A stretch of DNA of 64,000 nucleotides from Prorocentrum cordatum (GCA_963575745.1 CAUYUJ010017630.1:165709-229708), one strand, 5' to 3'; shown: positions 42,856 to 53,224, counted from the stretch's first letter. Program-made: numbers and translations. The notes: generated by a model from the letters alone, not told the origin.

Positions 42856-44283
42856 CCTGCCTTGGGCGCTAGACTGGCGGTGCGCGCCGTGCCTCTCCCT
42901 GTAGAGTCCAGTCACCTCGGCTGGCGCGGATCGCGGCTCGGTCTCCTTCCCCCGCGCGCGCGCGTCCCGAGGCAATGGCTACGGTCGCTCCCCTGGGTGG
43001 GGACAAGCCTGCGGGTGCGAGGCTTGGCGCTGTCGCGGAGCTCGTCCGCGCCGCCGTGCGAGGTGCGGCCGAGGGAGGCGCGCCTCGGCAGGGCCTGGCG
43101 GCTGTGGCGGCGGCGGCGGTCCGCTCGGCCATGGGAGATCCCGCAGTGGTGCGTGAGGGCGACGCCGCGGAGGTCCAGGCGCGGATCTGCCTGATCGAGC
43201 CCGTCGTCGCTGAGCACTTTCGGGCTGCGAGCGAGGCGCGGCCCCCGCGCGCGGCGGGAGGTCGACGCGCCTGGGCGGAACATCGCGGAGCACAAGTTCC
43301 TCGACGAGATGGACAAGCCCTTCAGGGCCGAGGATCGGTTCGAGAAGTCAGACGCGCAGGGCAAGTGCCTCCAGCGCGGCCGGCGGTGGCCGCCGAGGTA
43401 CGGGGCAAGGCCGGGATGCGATCCGTGTCGGGGGTGCTGACGCCGAGGTTCGAGGACAAGGGCGCGGACGAAGCGTCCGCTGGCTCGGACGAGGTGCTCA
43501 CGGAGGCGACCACCTCCAGCGGGAAGTCCGAGGAGCTGGAGCAGCTCGGCGTCGCGGGCTCGGGGTCGGCGGTGGCGGACTCGGACGGCATGGTGGGCCG
43601 TGTCCAGGAGCTCATGGCGGAGCGCCAGCAGCTCCTGGCAGAACGAGACGGGCTCGTGGACGAGCTCATGAGCACCGAGGCCCTTGCCTGGGAGCGAGCA
43701 ACTGGTGGAGCAGCCCGTCGGCATGGAGGCGTCGTACAAGGAGAAGTGCGTGGGGTCAGCCTTGTCGGACAACTGTTCCCACGAGGAGGCGTCCGAGTGC
43801 CAGGCCGACGCCGAGGGGTTTGGCGGGCAGCACGGCGCCTGGGAAGATGGGCCCCCAGGCCGTCTTCCCATCCCTGGCTGGGCCTGCAGCGCCTGGGAAG
43901 ATGGGGCCCGAGGCCGTCTTTCCACTCCTGGCGGGGCCGGCGCTGCCTGGGAAGATGGGGCCCCAGGCCGTCTTCCCACCTCCGCGGAGGCCGCCCGCAC
44001 GGGGGACAGCAAGCCGAGAGCGCTGGAGCCGAGGGCGTGTGGCGCCGAGGCGCTGGTGGAGGCCCCCGAGGGGACCTCGAAGGGAGTGCGCTGGGCTGAT
44101 GACCTCGATGAGATCACCCAGCAGGTGGTGCCCGAGGTTTCGGCGGCGGCGGAGGCCCCGACGGAGGCCCAGCAGCTCATTCTCGGCGCCGCTATGCTGG
44201 CGAGGGAGGCCCTCCAGCGCGGCGGCATCGCCGAGGGCCTTCGGCTGCTGGAGGCGGCCCAGGCGAAGTGCCTGGAGAACTAG
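42856..44283 (+). pseudogene. SL-tagged retrogene, frameshifted, unknown protein
   Basis: Begins right after the SL with a ~119-nt leader, then ATG at 42,975 (MATVAPLGGDK). That frame is open to 44,099, but the protein-like reading appears to change frame. About 43,264-43,400 reads better in the next frame (HKFLDEMDKPF), which hits TGA at 43,438. From about 43,420 to 43,683 the first frame is good, with acidic/Ser-rich sequence then a short coiled coil (VQELMAERQQLLAERDGLV). After LMSTEAL the sensible frame shifts again and ends at TAG 44,281-44,283. This last part has three 18-residue repeats starting AWEDG (43,835-43,982) and a helical Ala/Glu-rich end. No family is recognised. No intron is evident, as expected of a retrocopy. 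Assembly indels are the alternative to decay. Confidence 0.65.
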
Positions 44284-44560
44284 CCAGGTAGGGTAGCGCC
44301 CTGATCATGTGTAGTATCTGTTATTATTGCACAGTGCTTGCTTGATGCAGGTGTTGCTGGTGATGAGATCGTGTGTCGTATCTGTTCCCTTCAGTGCTAC
44401 ACCTGATTTGGTTTTCTTGTAGTATATGGTCTGATCAGTGCTGCACTTGATGGATGGTCTTGTGTAGTATATGCCAGAGGTTTCGCCTTTCTGTCTGTGC
44501 TGCACTTGTTTGGGGAAGGGGCCCAACGCGGCCTCCTCGGGAGGGTCGGCCAATCCGTGG
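44284..44560 (+). other. Retrogene 3' region with imperfect TGTAGTATCTGTT repeats
   Basis: Three to four imperfect repeats share GTGTAGTATMTG, CAGTGCTGCACTTGATG and TTTC/TTGG spacers. It may be the 3' UTR of the retrogene or a separate repeat. No poly(A) stretch is visible. Confidence 0.4.
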
Positions 44561-44566
44561 CCCCGT

Positions 44567-44810
44567 CGGTTTTTATTCCCAACCCTCCTTGGTTGGGTAC
44601 TCGTTTTGAATAGAGCACTGCGGTCTCCACCTTCCTTCCTTCCCGCCTCCTCCTCCTCTCTTCCCTCTTCCTCTCCTCTCTTGCTTCCCTTCTCCGCCTC
44701 TCTTCGCTCCTCCTCTTCTCTCTTGCATCCCTTCTCCTCTCTTCGCTCTTCCTCTGTTGCTTCCATTCTCCTCCTCTCTTCGCTCCTCCTCTTCTCTCTT
44801 GCCTTTTACG
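44567..44810 (+). repeat. Modular head E6 plus pyrimidine tract
   Basis: A diverged head module, TATTCCCAACCCTCCTTGGT then TGGGTACTCGTTTTGAATAG, followed by CTTCCTTCC/CTCCTCCTCT sequence. Here the downstream array is a different satellite (44,812-45,475), showing that the head can pair with unrelated arrays. Confidence 0.7.
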
Positions 44811-44811
44811 T

Positions 44812-45475
44812 CATCCCTTTGGGGCTGCGATCTGTGAAACTGTCGCCACTTTCGAGGGCTGCTGGTGGGTCCAGCGGAGTGAGGCACCACGCAGATTCAG
44901 ATTAGACCTCGCCATCCCTGGGGGGCTGCGATCTGCGAAACTGTCACCACTTTCGAGGGCTGCTGGTGGGTCCAGCGGAGTGAGGCACCACGCAGATTCA
45001 GATTAGACCTCGCCATCCCTGGGGGGCTGCGATATGCGAAACTGTCGTCACTTTCGAGGGCTGCTGGTGGGTCCGGCGGAGTGAGGCACCACGCAGATTC
45101 ATATTAGACCTCGACTTTCGAGGGCTGCTGGTGGGTCCAGCGGAGTGAGGCACCACGCAGATTCAGATTAGACCTCGCCATCCCTGGGGGTTTGCGATCT
45201 GCGAAATTGTCGTCACTTTCGAGGGCTGCTGGTGGGTCCAGCGGAGTGAGGCACCACGCAGATTCAGATTAGACCTCGCCGTCCCTGGGGGGCTGCGATC
45301 TGCGAAACTGTCGTCACTTTCGAGGGCTGCTGGTGGGTCCAGCGGAGTGAGGCACCACGCAGATTCAGATTAGACCTCGCCATCCCTGGGGGGCTGCGAT
45401 CTGCGACGCTGACGCCACATTCGAGGGCTGCTGGTGGGTCCAGCGGAGTGAGGCACCACGCAGATTCAGATCCCG
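44812..45475 (+). repeat. ~101-bp tandem array, 6-7 copies
   Basis: Units hold CTGCGATCTGCGAAACTGTC, TTTCGAGGGCTGCTGGTGGG, CCAGCGGAGTGAGGCACCAC and GCAGATTCAGATTAGACCTC. The fourth unit (about 45,113-45,178) lacks the first third. The last unit ends in CAGATCCCGCACTGCAACATG, which is then duplicated once. Confidence 0.93.
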
Positions 45476-46008
45476 CACTGCAACATGCAGTTCAGTTCCC
45501 GCACTGCAACGTGCAGGAAGGAGGCAGAGAAGCTGGCGCGCGAGCTAGGTCTCGATCGCTTCCTGCACCAGATATAAACAGGTATGATCCTGTGGACAGG
45601 CAGCAGGCATGCGTTGACCGAGCTCCTGCAAAAACGAAACAGTCTCTTGCTTCCTCCCTCCTCTTTCATCATCGCCGCCCTAGTCCTCCTGTTACCTTAT
45701 GCATTCATGGTGCTGCTGCTGCGATGGCTCCTCGCCCCTTCCTACTGGGTTCGTCCTTCTCCTGTCCCTCGTTCCCGCCCCCGCTATTGTTTAACAAACC
45801 TTGGGACATACTCCTCGTCTTATCGATTGCTGTTCTGTGAGTCGTGCAACATTACGCATCCCATGTAGGTCGCACTACAAATCGCCGCGCCTGCGCTGTC
45901 ACGGCTCCTGCTAATGTTTCCTTATTCCGTTTGCCACTTGATGCCATTGGGTTGTGTACGTCGCAGGGTAATTTTTTCGTACCTTTAAGGCCCCGACAAT
46001 ACAATACA
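45476..46008. other. Unique intergenic sequence
   Basis: No gene or repeat recognised beyond a short GCACTGCAACRTGCAG duplication at its left edge. Confidence 0.4.
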
Positions 46009-46009
46009 A

Positions 46010-47272
46010 TCCACTGGGGGCTTCTGTGGGGCTCCCTATGAGGCCACGAAGCGCTGTATTGGGTGGGTGGCAATGCCAAGTTGGGTGTGGGTGACGCATG
46101 CGGGCGGTGCCATTGGGGGCGCCGGTGGGGCTCCTTATTGGGCCACGAAGCGCTGTACTGTGTGGGTGAGAGTGACAAAGTGGGTGTGGGGGGCGCGCGT
46201 GGGCGGTCCCACTGGGGGCTTCGGTGGAGCTCCCTATGGGCCCACGAAGCGCTGTAGTGGATATGTGAAAATGCCAAATTGGGCGTGGGGGACGCACGCG
46301 GGCGGTCCCACTGGGGGCTTCGGCGGGGCCCCTATGGGGCCACGAAACATTGTGGTGGGTGGGTGAAAATGCCAAGTTGGGTGTGGGGGACGCATGCGGG
46401 CGGTCCCACCGGGGGTTTCGGTGGGGCTCCCTATTGGGCCACGAAGCGCTGTACGGTGTGAGTGAACATATGAAATTGGGTGTGGGGGACGCATGTAGGC
46501 GGTACCACTGGGGGCTTCGGTGGAGCTCCGTATGGGGCCACGAAGCGCTGTAGTGGGTGGGTGAAAATGCCAAACTGAGCGTGGGGGACGCATGGGGGCA
46601 GTCCCATTGGGGGCTTCGGTGGAGCTCCCTGGGGGGCCACGAAACGCTGTATTGGGTGTGTAAAAATGTCCAATTGGGTGTGGGGGACGCATGCAGGCGG
46701 CCCCGCTGGGGGCTTCGGTGGAGCTCCCAATGGGGCCACGAAGCGCTGTGTTGGGTGGGTGACAATGCCAAGTTGGGTGTGGGGGACGCACGCGGGCGTC
46801 CCAGTGGGGGGTTCGGTGGGGCTCCCTATCGGGTCACGAAGCGCTGTGTTGGGTGGGTGACAGTGTCAAAGTGGGTGTGGGGGACGCATGCGGGCGGTCC
46901 CACTGGGGGCTTCGGTGGAGCTCCCTATGGGGTCACGAAGCGCTGTAGTGGGTGGGTGAACCTGCCAAGTTGGGTGTGGGGGACGCACGCGGGGGGTCCC
47001 AGTGGGGGTTTCGTTGAAGCTCCCAATGGGGCCACGGAGCGCTGTGTTGGGTGGGTGACAGTGTCAAATTGGGTGTGGGGGACGCATGCGGGCGGTCCCA
47101 CTGGGGGATTCGGTGGGGCTCCCTATGGGGCCACGAAGCGCTGTGCTGGGTGGGTGAAGCGCATGGCAGAAGGAGGAGGGGGAGAAGGAGGAGGAGGAGG
47201 AGAGGAGGAACGCGGGGCGACGTCTCTTCAAACCGAAGACCCAACACCACAGGATGGTTCGGAAAAACGAAT
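46010..47272 (-). repeat. Modular head-satellite element E7 (reverse, tail missing)
   Basis: About 11-12 units of a ~98-bp satellite (GCATGCGGGCGGTCCCACTG, GGGCTTCGGTGGAGCTCCCT, TGGGGCCACGAAGCGCTGTA, GAAAATGCCAAGTTGGGTGT) are followed by a GGAGGAGG tract. The inverted head follows (AAGACCCAACACCACAGGAT, about 47,228-47,270). The sequence left of the array lacks the tail module. Confidence 0.88.
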
Positions 47273-47439
47273 TCTCAGAGTTTTTTTTTTCAACATTCAG
47301 CCCGCCCCCCGCGCACGCTACTCTTGCACAACAGGCACGATTATGGCCCTTGTCACTGGCCAAAAAAAGACCCAAGGAAACTTTCGACGGCTCCAAAAAT
47401 ACCACAGGAGCGTCCCACAGCTCTGGAACATCTAGGGGA

Positions 47440-47985
47440 ACTCTCACTACCGCGCCCTTAGGCCTTCCCAGGAAGGCTTCAAAACGCCCCAGGACGCCCC
47501 CAAAGAGCCCCAAGTACATAACAAAAACAGCCTAAGACGCAGCCGAGCAACCCAAGAAGGAAGGCCTTCCGACGGCTTTCCAGGCTCAGGACCCCTGAAG
47601 AGTTAACCAGAAGGCCCCCGAGAGGCCCCGAGAGATCTCCGAGAGGCGTCCCGAGTTTCCAAGCTGGGTTCACTGAGTTTTTGGCCTTCTCGCGATTTCT
47701 AGCTTCCAACGCTCCAAGGCAGCCGAAGGGGCCCCCCAGACCGCCCCGGGCCGGCAGAAGAACCCTCCCAAGAGAACCCAAGACGGCCCCAGAGATCTTC
47801 AAGACTGCCCCAAAGGCGCCCAAGACGGGCCAAGAACGCCCCAGGACCGCTGGAAAGAGGCCCCAGGGCGGGAGCAGGAGGCCCCAAGAGGCCGCTGATA
47901 AGCCTCCAGGCCCCCCCAGAGGCCCCCAACAAGCCCCAGACCCTGAGAGTCCCAAGAGAGCTCCGAGTGACGTTCCGAGAGGGTC
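47440..47985 (+). repeat. CAAGAGGCC-family block 4
   Basis: CCAAGACGGCCC-type repeat with the island TCGCGATTTCTAGCTTCCAA then CGCTCCAAGGCAGCC, matching islands in blocks 3 and 5. Confidence 0.82.
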
Positions 47986-48011
47986 CGAAAAGGCCAACAT
48001 CTTTATTGTCA

Positions 48012-49312
48012 CTTGTTCCCAACCATCCTGTGGTGTTGGGTCCTCGTTTTGAAGAGGCGGTTCCGCGTTCTCCTTCTTCCTCTGTCTTTCCTTCGTTCCT
48101 TCCTTCCTTCCTTCCTCCTCCTCCCTCCTCCTCCTCCTCCTCCTCCTCCTCCTCCTCCCGCTTCTCCTTCATTTCGTGGCCCCATAGGGAGCTCCACCGA
48201 AGGCTCTAGTGGGACCGCCCGCATGCGTCTTTCACCACTCAGCACAGCACTTCCTGGCCCCATATGGGGGCTCCACCGAAGGCTCCAGAGGGACCGCCCG
48301 CATGCGTCATTCATCACTCAACACAGCATGTCGTGGCCGCATAGGGGGGATCCTCCGAAAGCCCCAGTGGGACCGCCCGCATGCGTCATCCACCACCCAG
48401 CACAGCGCTTCGTAGCCCCATAGGGGGCTCCACCGAAGCCCCCAGTGGGACCGCCCGCATGCGTAATCCACCACCCATTACAACGTTTCGTGGCCCCATA
48501 GGGGGCTCCACCGAAGGCCCCAGTGGGACCGCCCGCATGCGACATCCACCATCCAGTACAGCGCTTCGTGGCCCCATAGGGAGTTCCACCGAAGGCCCCA
48601 GTGGGACCGCCCGCATGCGTTACCCACCACCCAGTACAGCGTTTCGTGGCCCCATAGGGGGCTCCACCGAAGGCCCCAGTGGGACCGCCCGCATGCATCA
48701 TCCACCACCCAACACAGCGTTTCGTGTCTCCACAGGGAGCTCCACCTAAGGTCTCCGTGGGAGATCTCGCATGGCGGTCCAGTGGCGTTGTTCGCAAGGC
48801 GGCGACTTTCGATTTCCGGAGGTTCTTCGTCGTATTTGGCGTATTGAGGCCGCTTTCGGGCCGTGCATCCAGGCGGGAGCCAGCCTGCTCGCTCTCTGTG
48901 CTCCGCGCAGCGGACGACCCGCGCGCGTCGCCGGGACCCCTTCGGGGCGACCAGCGCGCGTCGCGGGGACTCCGTGCGGCGCCGCGCCCGCCGCCTTGGA
49001 CGTGGGCGTGCACGGGCAAAACGGGAGAAGAAGAACGGGGGAAGGAAGCGGGCGCGATCCTCGTGAGAGGCGCGCCGACATGGGCGTCGACATTGATGCA
49101 CGTAGACTCACGCGCGCGCAGACTCATCCACAACCAGACTCATTCGCTCTCAGTCTCTCGCACACAAACGTATAGTCTTCGCTCGCGTTGTGTGCCCCGC
49201 CAAGCATGTGGGCACGCCCCTCACACGGTTCGTGGCCCCATAGGGAGCGCGGGCGAAGATGAGATTCATAATTGCGGTATTCACAGCTGCATATGGTTGG
49301 GTCCTTCGCCAG
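48012..49312 (+). repeat. Modular head-satellite-tail element E8 (complete, with insert)
   Basis: The head is TTCCCAACCATCCTGTGGTG then TTGGGTCCTCGTTTTGAAGA (48,015-48,055). A CTT/CCT tract runs to 48,165, followed by about eight units of a ~77-bp satellite to 48,760. A ~440-bp GC-rich insert follows, containing duplicated CGCGCGTCGCCGGGACCCC-like units. A satellite remnant (49,205-49,250) and the tail end in ATGGTTGGGTCCTTCGCCAG (about 49,268-49,312). Confidence 0.88.
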
Positions 49313-49334
49313 GCAAATGTTTAAATCGTTTTTT

Positions 49335-49690
49335 AGTTTTCCCGCGTTGTCAAGCTTCCAACGGTCCAAAACAGCCGAAGAGGCTCCGCAAACCGCCCCA
49401 AGACGGCCCAAGAGGCCCTCAAGACGACCCAAGACGGCCCCAGGCAGCCTCAAGACTGGTCAAGAGGCGCCCAAGACGGCCAAAGAGGGCTCCAGGACAG
49501 GCCCAACATGGGCCCGAAGGCGGGAGCAGGGGGCCCCACGAGGCCCCCGAAAGACCTCCAGGACACCCAGAGGCCGCCAACAAACCCCGGACTCTTGAGA
49601 GGCCACCTTCAAAAACCCTCGGAACTCCACGAGAAAGCCCCGCAGAGGCCTCACAACTGCTTCCCAGGAGCCCCACGCAGGCCTCTTAGG
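49335..49690 (+). repeat. CAAGAGGCC-family block 5
   Basis: Island CAAGCTTCCAACGGTCCAAA at the left, then CCAAGACGGCCC/CAAGAGGCCC repeats. It leads directly into dispersed repeat D copy 2, the same order as block 3 and repeat D copy 1. Confidence 0.83.
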
Positions 49691-49693
49691 CCC

Positions 49694-50237
49694 CCTGCTT
49701 CCTGCGCACTACATGGTAGGAGGCCCGACTTGAAAAAACAACAAGGAATTCTAGCGACTTTGTTTTTTAAACTCATTAAGCATTAAAACAAACAACTTCA
49801 CCCCGAGCCCCATCAAGACTCCGGGGCCGCATGTCAGCTATTGTTCCAACGTGTTATTAAATTATCTGACGCTGTCTGGGACCACTCTTGAGTCGTCTTC
49901 GTGTCCTCTTATCTACCCCAGAACAGGCAATCAAACATCGAGATCGCATGAACTCGCCGATCCAGCCTAGCTAGAATTTCAGCTCGCGCGCCAAGAGGGA
50001 ACACAAAGAGGGGACCGCCCCAAGTTGTTTTAGCGCTTTGCCTTAAGATGGCCCCACGATTCTCTCCAAGGCTCTCGAGGCGCCCCCCAAATGCCTTCAG
50101 AGACTCCCTGGAGGCTCCCAGGAGGCACCAGGAGCCTTCCAAGAGGCCCCATGGGCGGGAACAAAAGAGACGCCACTAGCATGCATCCAGGCGACATCTC
50201 ACCCACAACCCAGGCCTGGCAATTTGAAGAACAAAGC
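49694..50237 (+). repeat. Dispersed repeat D, copy 2
   Basis: Partner of 41,632-42,150, ending CAGGCCTGGCAATTTGAAGA with no modular element after it, so it serves as an empty-site comparison for E5. It contains a CTAGCTAGAATTTCAGCTCG hairpin remnant near 49,971. Confidence 0.85.
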
Positions 50238-50239
50238 GG

Positions 50240-50990
50240 GGTTCCCACAATTAGTTTTATTTGTTTTTCAGATGCGCCCCGCCCCCTTTCAGTCTACTTT
50301 CGGAGACCCCCGGAAGTCTTGGAGGGCTCCAACTCATCGAGAAACTGAAGGACATGAATGATTCCTGCGTTTCCGAATGTCCGCCTCCTATACACATCCG
50401 AGGCTTCCGCAGGGCCTCCAAGAGAGCACTTAGATGTAAGGGGCGTCAAACATGACATCCCATGTGCCAGCCTATCCAGCCTAGCTAGAACTTGAGCGCG
50501 CGCGAAGCGCGTACGGTGGTTGTGGTAGGTATACATATAGAAGAACATGGCTAAGGACTTCCATCTCTCTTTCTTCCTCTCTCTCTCTCTGCCTCTTTTT
50601 CTGTCTTTGTGTGTCTCGGTATCGTTATATTTATCTTCGCTCTCTCTCTCTCTCTTTTCCTCTTTGCCACCCTCCCGAAAACGACCCCTCAATCATTGGA
50701 TTGCAAGCGTTGCGAATTGTTCTGACGAATGTGCTCGGCGCCAACGCAGATCTTCATATAGGAACCGACATGTGATCCCCCCTTGTATTTGTTGCAAGCT
50801 TCGAGTTTCACGCGAATAAATGGCGCGGATGTATTGTGCGAAACGCACGACCCGACCTACCGACACGTCTGGGGGCACGACAGGGAGGACTTCTTTGTTT
50901 ACACCTCGATGAGGAACAGGAACAGGGAAGGGGAAGGGGTAGGAGGAGGAGGAGGAGGAGGAGGAGGAGGAGGAGGAGGAGCTGGATGAG
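50240..50990. other. Intergenic: hairpin remnant, CT and GGA tracts
   Basis: Holds a hairpin-family member (50,484-50,520), CT-rich tracts (50,577-50,605 and 50,636-50,662) and (GGA)n at 50,941-50,983. No supported gene. Confidence 0.5.
50484..50520 (+). repeat. GCGCGC hairpin, copy H3
   Basis: GCTAGAACTTGAGCGCGCGC then GAAGCGCGTACGGTGGTTGT. The outer arms are partly degraded. It is followed by GTATACATATAG, as in the other copies. Confidence 0.6.
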
Positions 50991-51018
50991 GAAGTGAAAG
51001 GGGAGGGCACGGAGGATG

Positions 51019-51092
51019 CCCTTCCTTCTCCCGCCATTTCCCGCCCGGTCTCTCATTCACCCCTCACCACATCCGTAGCCGAATGTAGCAAG
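51019..51092 (+). promoter_or_regulatory. Candidate trans-splice acceptor region / degenerate SL-like sequence
   Basis: A pyrimidine-rich tract (CCTTCCTTCTCCC through TCATTCACCCCTCACCAC) precedes several AG dinucleotides just upstream of the transporter ATG, as expected of an SL trans-splice acceptor. Positions 51,072-51,092 start TCCGTAGCC, the first nine bases of DinoSL, and end CAAG, but the middle differs. A decayed SL relic is possible and chance is not excluded. Confidence 0.4.
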
Positions 51093-51097
51093 CCCGC

Positions 51098-52714
51098 ATG
51101 CGCGCTCCCTCCGAGAGCGGGCCCGGCCAGGGCGGGTCGAGCGCGGCAGGGGAGCTGCGCCAACGGTCGGGCGGCTCGAGCGGCTTCAAGGGGGTGCGGC
51201 AGACCTCGGGCGAGTGGCTGGATGAGGCGCACACCACAGTCGCCGCCTTCACCATGTTCCTCGGCCCCGGGATGGCGCTGAATTTCTACATCGCCTCCGT
51301 CGGCTACTACCAGTACGCGTTCGAGACCAGGCTCTTCTTTGTCGTGATGCTATTCGCTGCCTACGGGCCCTTCCCGCTGATCGTCGCGGCGCAGGCCGTC
51401 TTCGACGCGTACTTCGACAGGCGTTTCACAACGCAAGTGACGTACCCCGTCCCGATATCTGTTGGCCAGCTTTCGATTCTAGCCTTGGTGTTGATGTGGA
51501 TGTACTTGCCCGTGACGGAGGTCGTGGCGATCGGTATCGGCCTCGCCCTGGGAGCCAGCTGTTGTCTTGCACAGGCTTCGGGACACCAAATGATATCGGC
51601 CATCGACGCGACGAAGCTCACTGTCGCTGAGATGGGGGGTCAGGTGGGCTCGGTCGTGCCCATCGTGATGATCTGGATGCTCGACTTCAAGCCGAGCGCG
51701 ACCCGGGCAGAGTTCAGAGAGTTCGTAGTGGTGGTGGCCATCGTGAACTTCCTGGGCATGGCCATGCTGCTAACGCTGCACAAGCGTGGCCTTTTCGACA
51801 AGGCATACGTGCGGCTAGCGTACGGCTTGGACACAAGATGTTCGGAGTCGGACGAAGAGGAGGAGGAGGAGAAGGAGATCAAGTGGCGTCGGCAGGTGTC
51901 GAAGGAAGCTGGAGAGACAAGGCTGCAAGACGAGCCGATGGAGTCCAGTTACAGGAGAGCGTCGAAGGAGGTCACGCCCTTGCTGGCACTGCCAGGGCAG
52001 AATCACATGTCCCAGAAGCGCTCGCCGCGGGAGGGTGCGCGACGAGAACTGTCGTCACGGCAGCTCGCCATCCCCAACTGGGTGTACATTTGGCAGGCCA
52101 CAAAGTGCCTCATGACGGCGCTGATGTCGTTCATTGTGTCGCTTGCCGGCTTCTACGGGAACTCCGCGCACACACAGTTCCTGGCGTCGGTCAAGCTGGC
52201 GTCAGATTTCGTGGGGAGGGCGTCCGCCCTGCCGCTGGTCAGGTCGGAGTGCTTTGGCACGGGCCCCTGGCACCGCTTCCTCGTGTCGACGGCGGTGGCC
52301 CGGGTGGCCATGGTCGCCATTATGCTCGCCCAGCTGTGGCGCCCTGTCGTGCCGGAGCCGATCTTCGTTGCTTTGTGGTGCCTCTTCGCGGTCTTGGATC
52401 GCATGATGTCGACGCTCTCCGACGTGACGTGCGGCGCATTCGTGACGATGAAGCAGCGGAAGTTCGTGTCTCGCTTGTCGTTCTTCACCGGCTTTGGGGG
52501 CTTGATCCTTGGCCTCTCTGTCGCCGCCCTCCTCGGAACGTCGATGGCAAGCCGCATGGACAAGTCGGGCACAGCGCTGCTGGGCACTGGCAGCCAGGGT
52601 TTTCTTTGGGAGCCGTGCCCTTTGGGCTTGCACCGCTGCGGCCTGGCAGGGGACGTCGGGTGGGGCCGTTACCTTCGAGTAGCCGTGCCCCACTTCGCGA
52701 TGGATCCGAGGTGA
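51098..52714 (+). CDS. Multi-spanning transporter, ENT/SLC29-like (nucleoside transporter candidate)
   Basis: An intact, intron-less 538-codon ORF, unlike anything else in the window. Hydrophobic segments lie near residues 45-68, 79-101, 119-140, 141-160, 182-197 and 208-228. A long polar loop follows (about 229-325) with the acidic run DEEEEEE at 252-258. More segments lie near 328-352, 393-413, 421-440 and 459-481. Six spans, a large loop, then further spans matches the 11-span equilibrative nucleoside transporter plan. DFVGRAS (370-376) after the seventh span resembles the D-x-x-GR signature of that family. The substrate would be nucleosides or nucleobases at a cellular membrane; this is inference. 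An MFS-type carrier is the main alternative. The first ATG, 5 nt after an AG-rich acceptor region, is taken as start. The last ~55 residues are not ENT-like, so the true C-terminus could lie in another frame. Confidence 0.72.
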   Translation: MRAPSESGPGQGGSSAAGELRQRSGGSSGFKGVRQTSGEWLDEAHTTVAAFTMFLGPGMALNFYIASVGYYQYAFETRLFFVVMLFAAYGPFPLIVAAQAVFDAYFDRRFTTQVTYPVPISVGQLSILALVLMWMYLPVTEVVAIGIGLALGASCCLAQASGHQMISAIDATKLTVAEMGGQVGSVVPIVMIWMLDFKPSATRAEFREFVVVVAIVNFLGMAMLLTLHKRGLFDKAYVRLAYGLDTRCSESDEEEEEEKEIKWRRQVSKEAGETRLQDEPMESSYRRASKEVTPLLALPGQNHMSQKRSPREGARRELSSRQLAIPNWVYIWQATKCLMTALMSFIVSLAGFYGNSAHTQFLASVKLASDFVGRASALPLVRSECFGTGPWHRFLVSTAVARVAMVAIMLAQLWRPVVPEPIFVALWCLFAVLDRMMSTLSDVTCGAFVTMKQRKFVSRLSFFTGFGGLILGLSVAALLGTSMASRMDKSGTALLGTGSQGFLWEPCPLGLHRCGLAGDVGWGRYLRVAVPHFAMDPR

Positions 52715-53040
52715 GGTCGGCGGCTCGTGGCGACGGCCAGTCGGGTGCCCTCTCTCGGGGGCCTCGAGCACTGCAGCGTAGTCGACTTCTCTGTCTGCCT
52801 GCTGCAACAATATATCTGTCCTGAATAGCCCCATGCGATTTGAGGGTTGCTTCGCATCGGCGCCTTCAGCCTCCTGCTTCGCCCGTGACCCACCCGTGCC
52901 TGGGGCTACTCCCAGCTCTTGCAAGCAAAATTACCCATCTGTCTTGCCATCGAGCTGGGCGCGCGACAATGCCAGCGGTGCGTGGCGAGCGGTCGAGCGT
53001 CGCCCCCCCCCCCCCCCCCCCTTCGCCCCCCTTTCCCCAG
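52715..53040 (+). other. Transporter 3' flank
   Basis: Probable 3' UTR and intergenic sequence, including a poly-C run near 53,006-53,022. No signal I can define. Confidence 0.4.
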
Positions 53041-53220
53041 GAGGGAGAAAAGCACACAGAGACACAATTTTCATCGCCGATCCCCCAGGAAATGTGGGAA
53101 CACATGGGAAGAGTGGGGGGGAAGACAAAACAAAAAGGAAAACATGGAAACCTATGGGGAGTCCTGTGATTTGTGTGTGTGTGTGTGTATTTGTGTGTTC
53201 GTGGGCCTCTTCCTTTCCGC
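53041..53220 (+). repeat. Dispersed repeat C, copy 2
   Basis: Partner of 9,241-9,400, with an expanded (TG)n tract at 53,173-53,188. Confidence 0.7.
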
Positions 53221-53224
53221 GATT

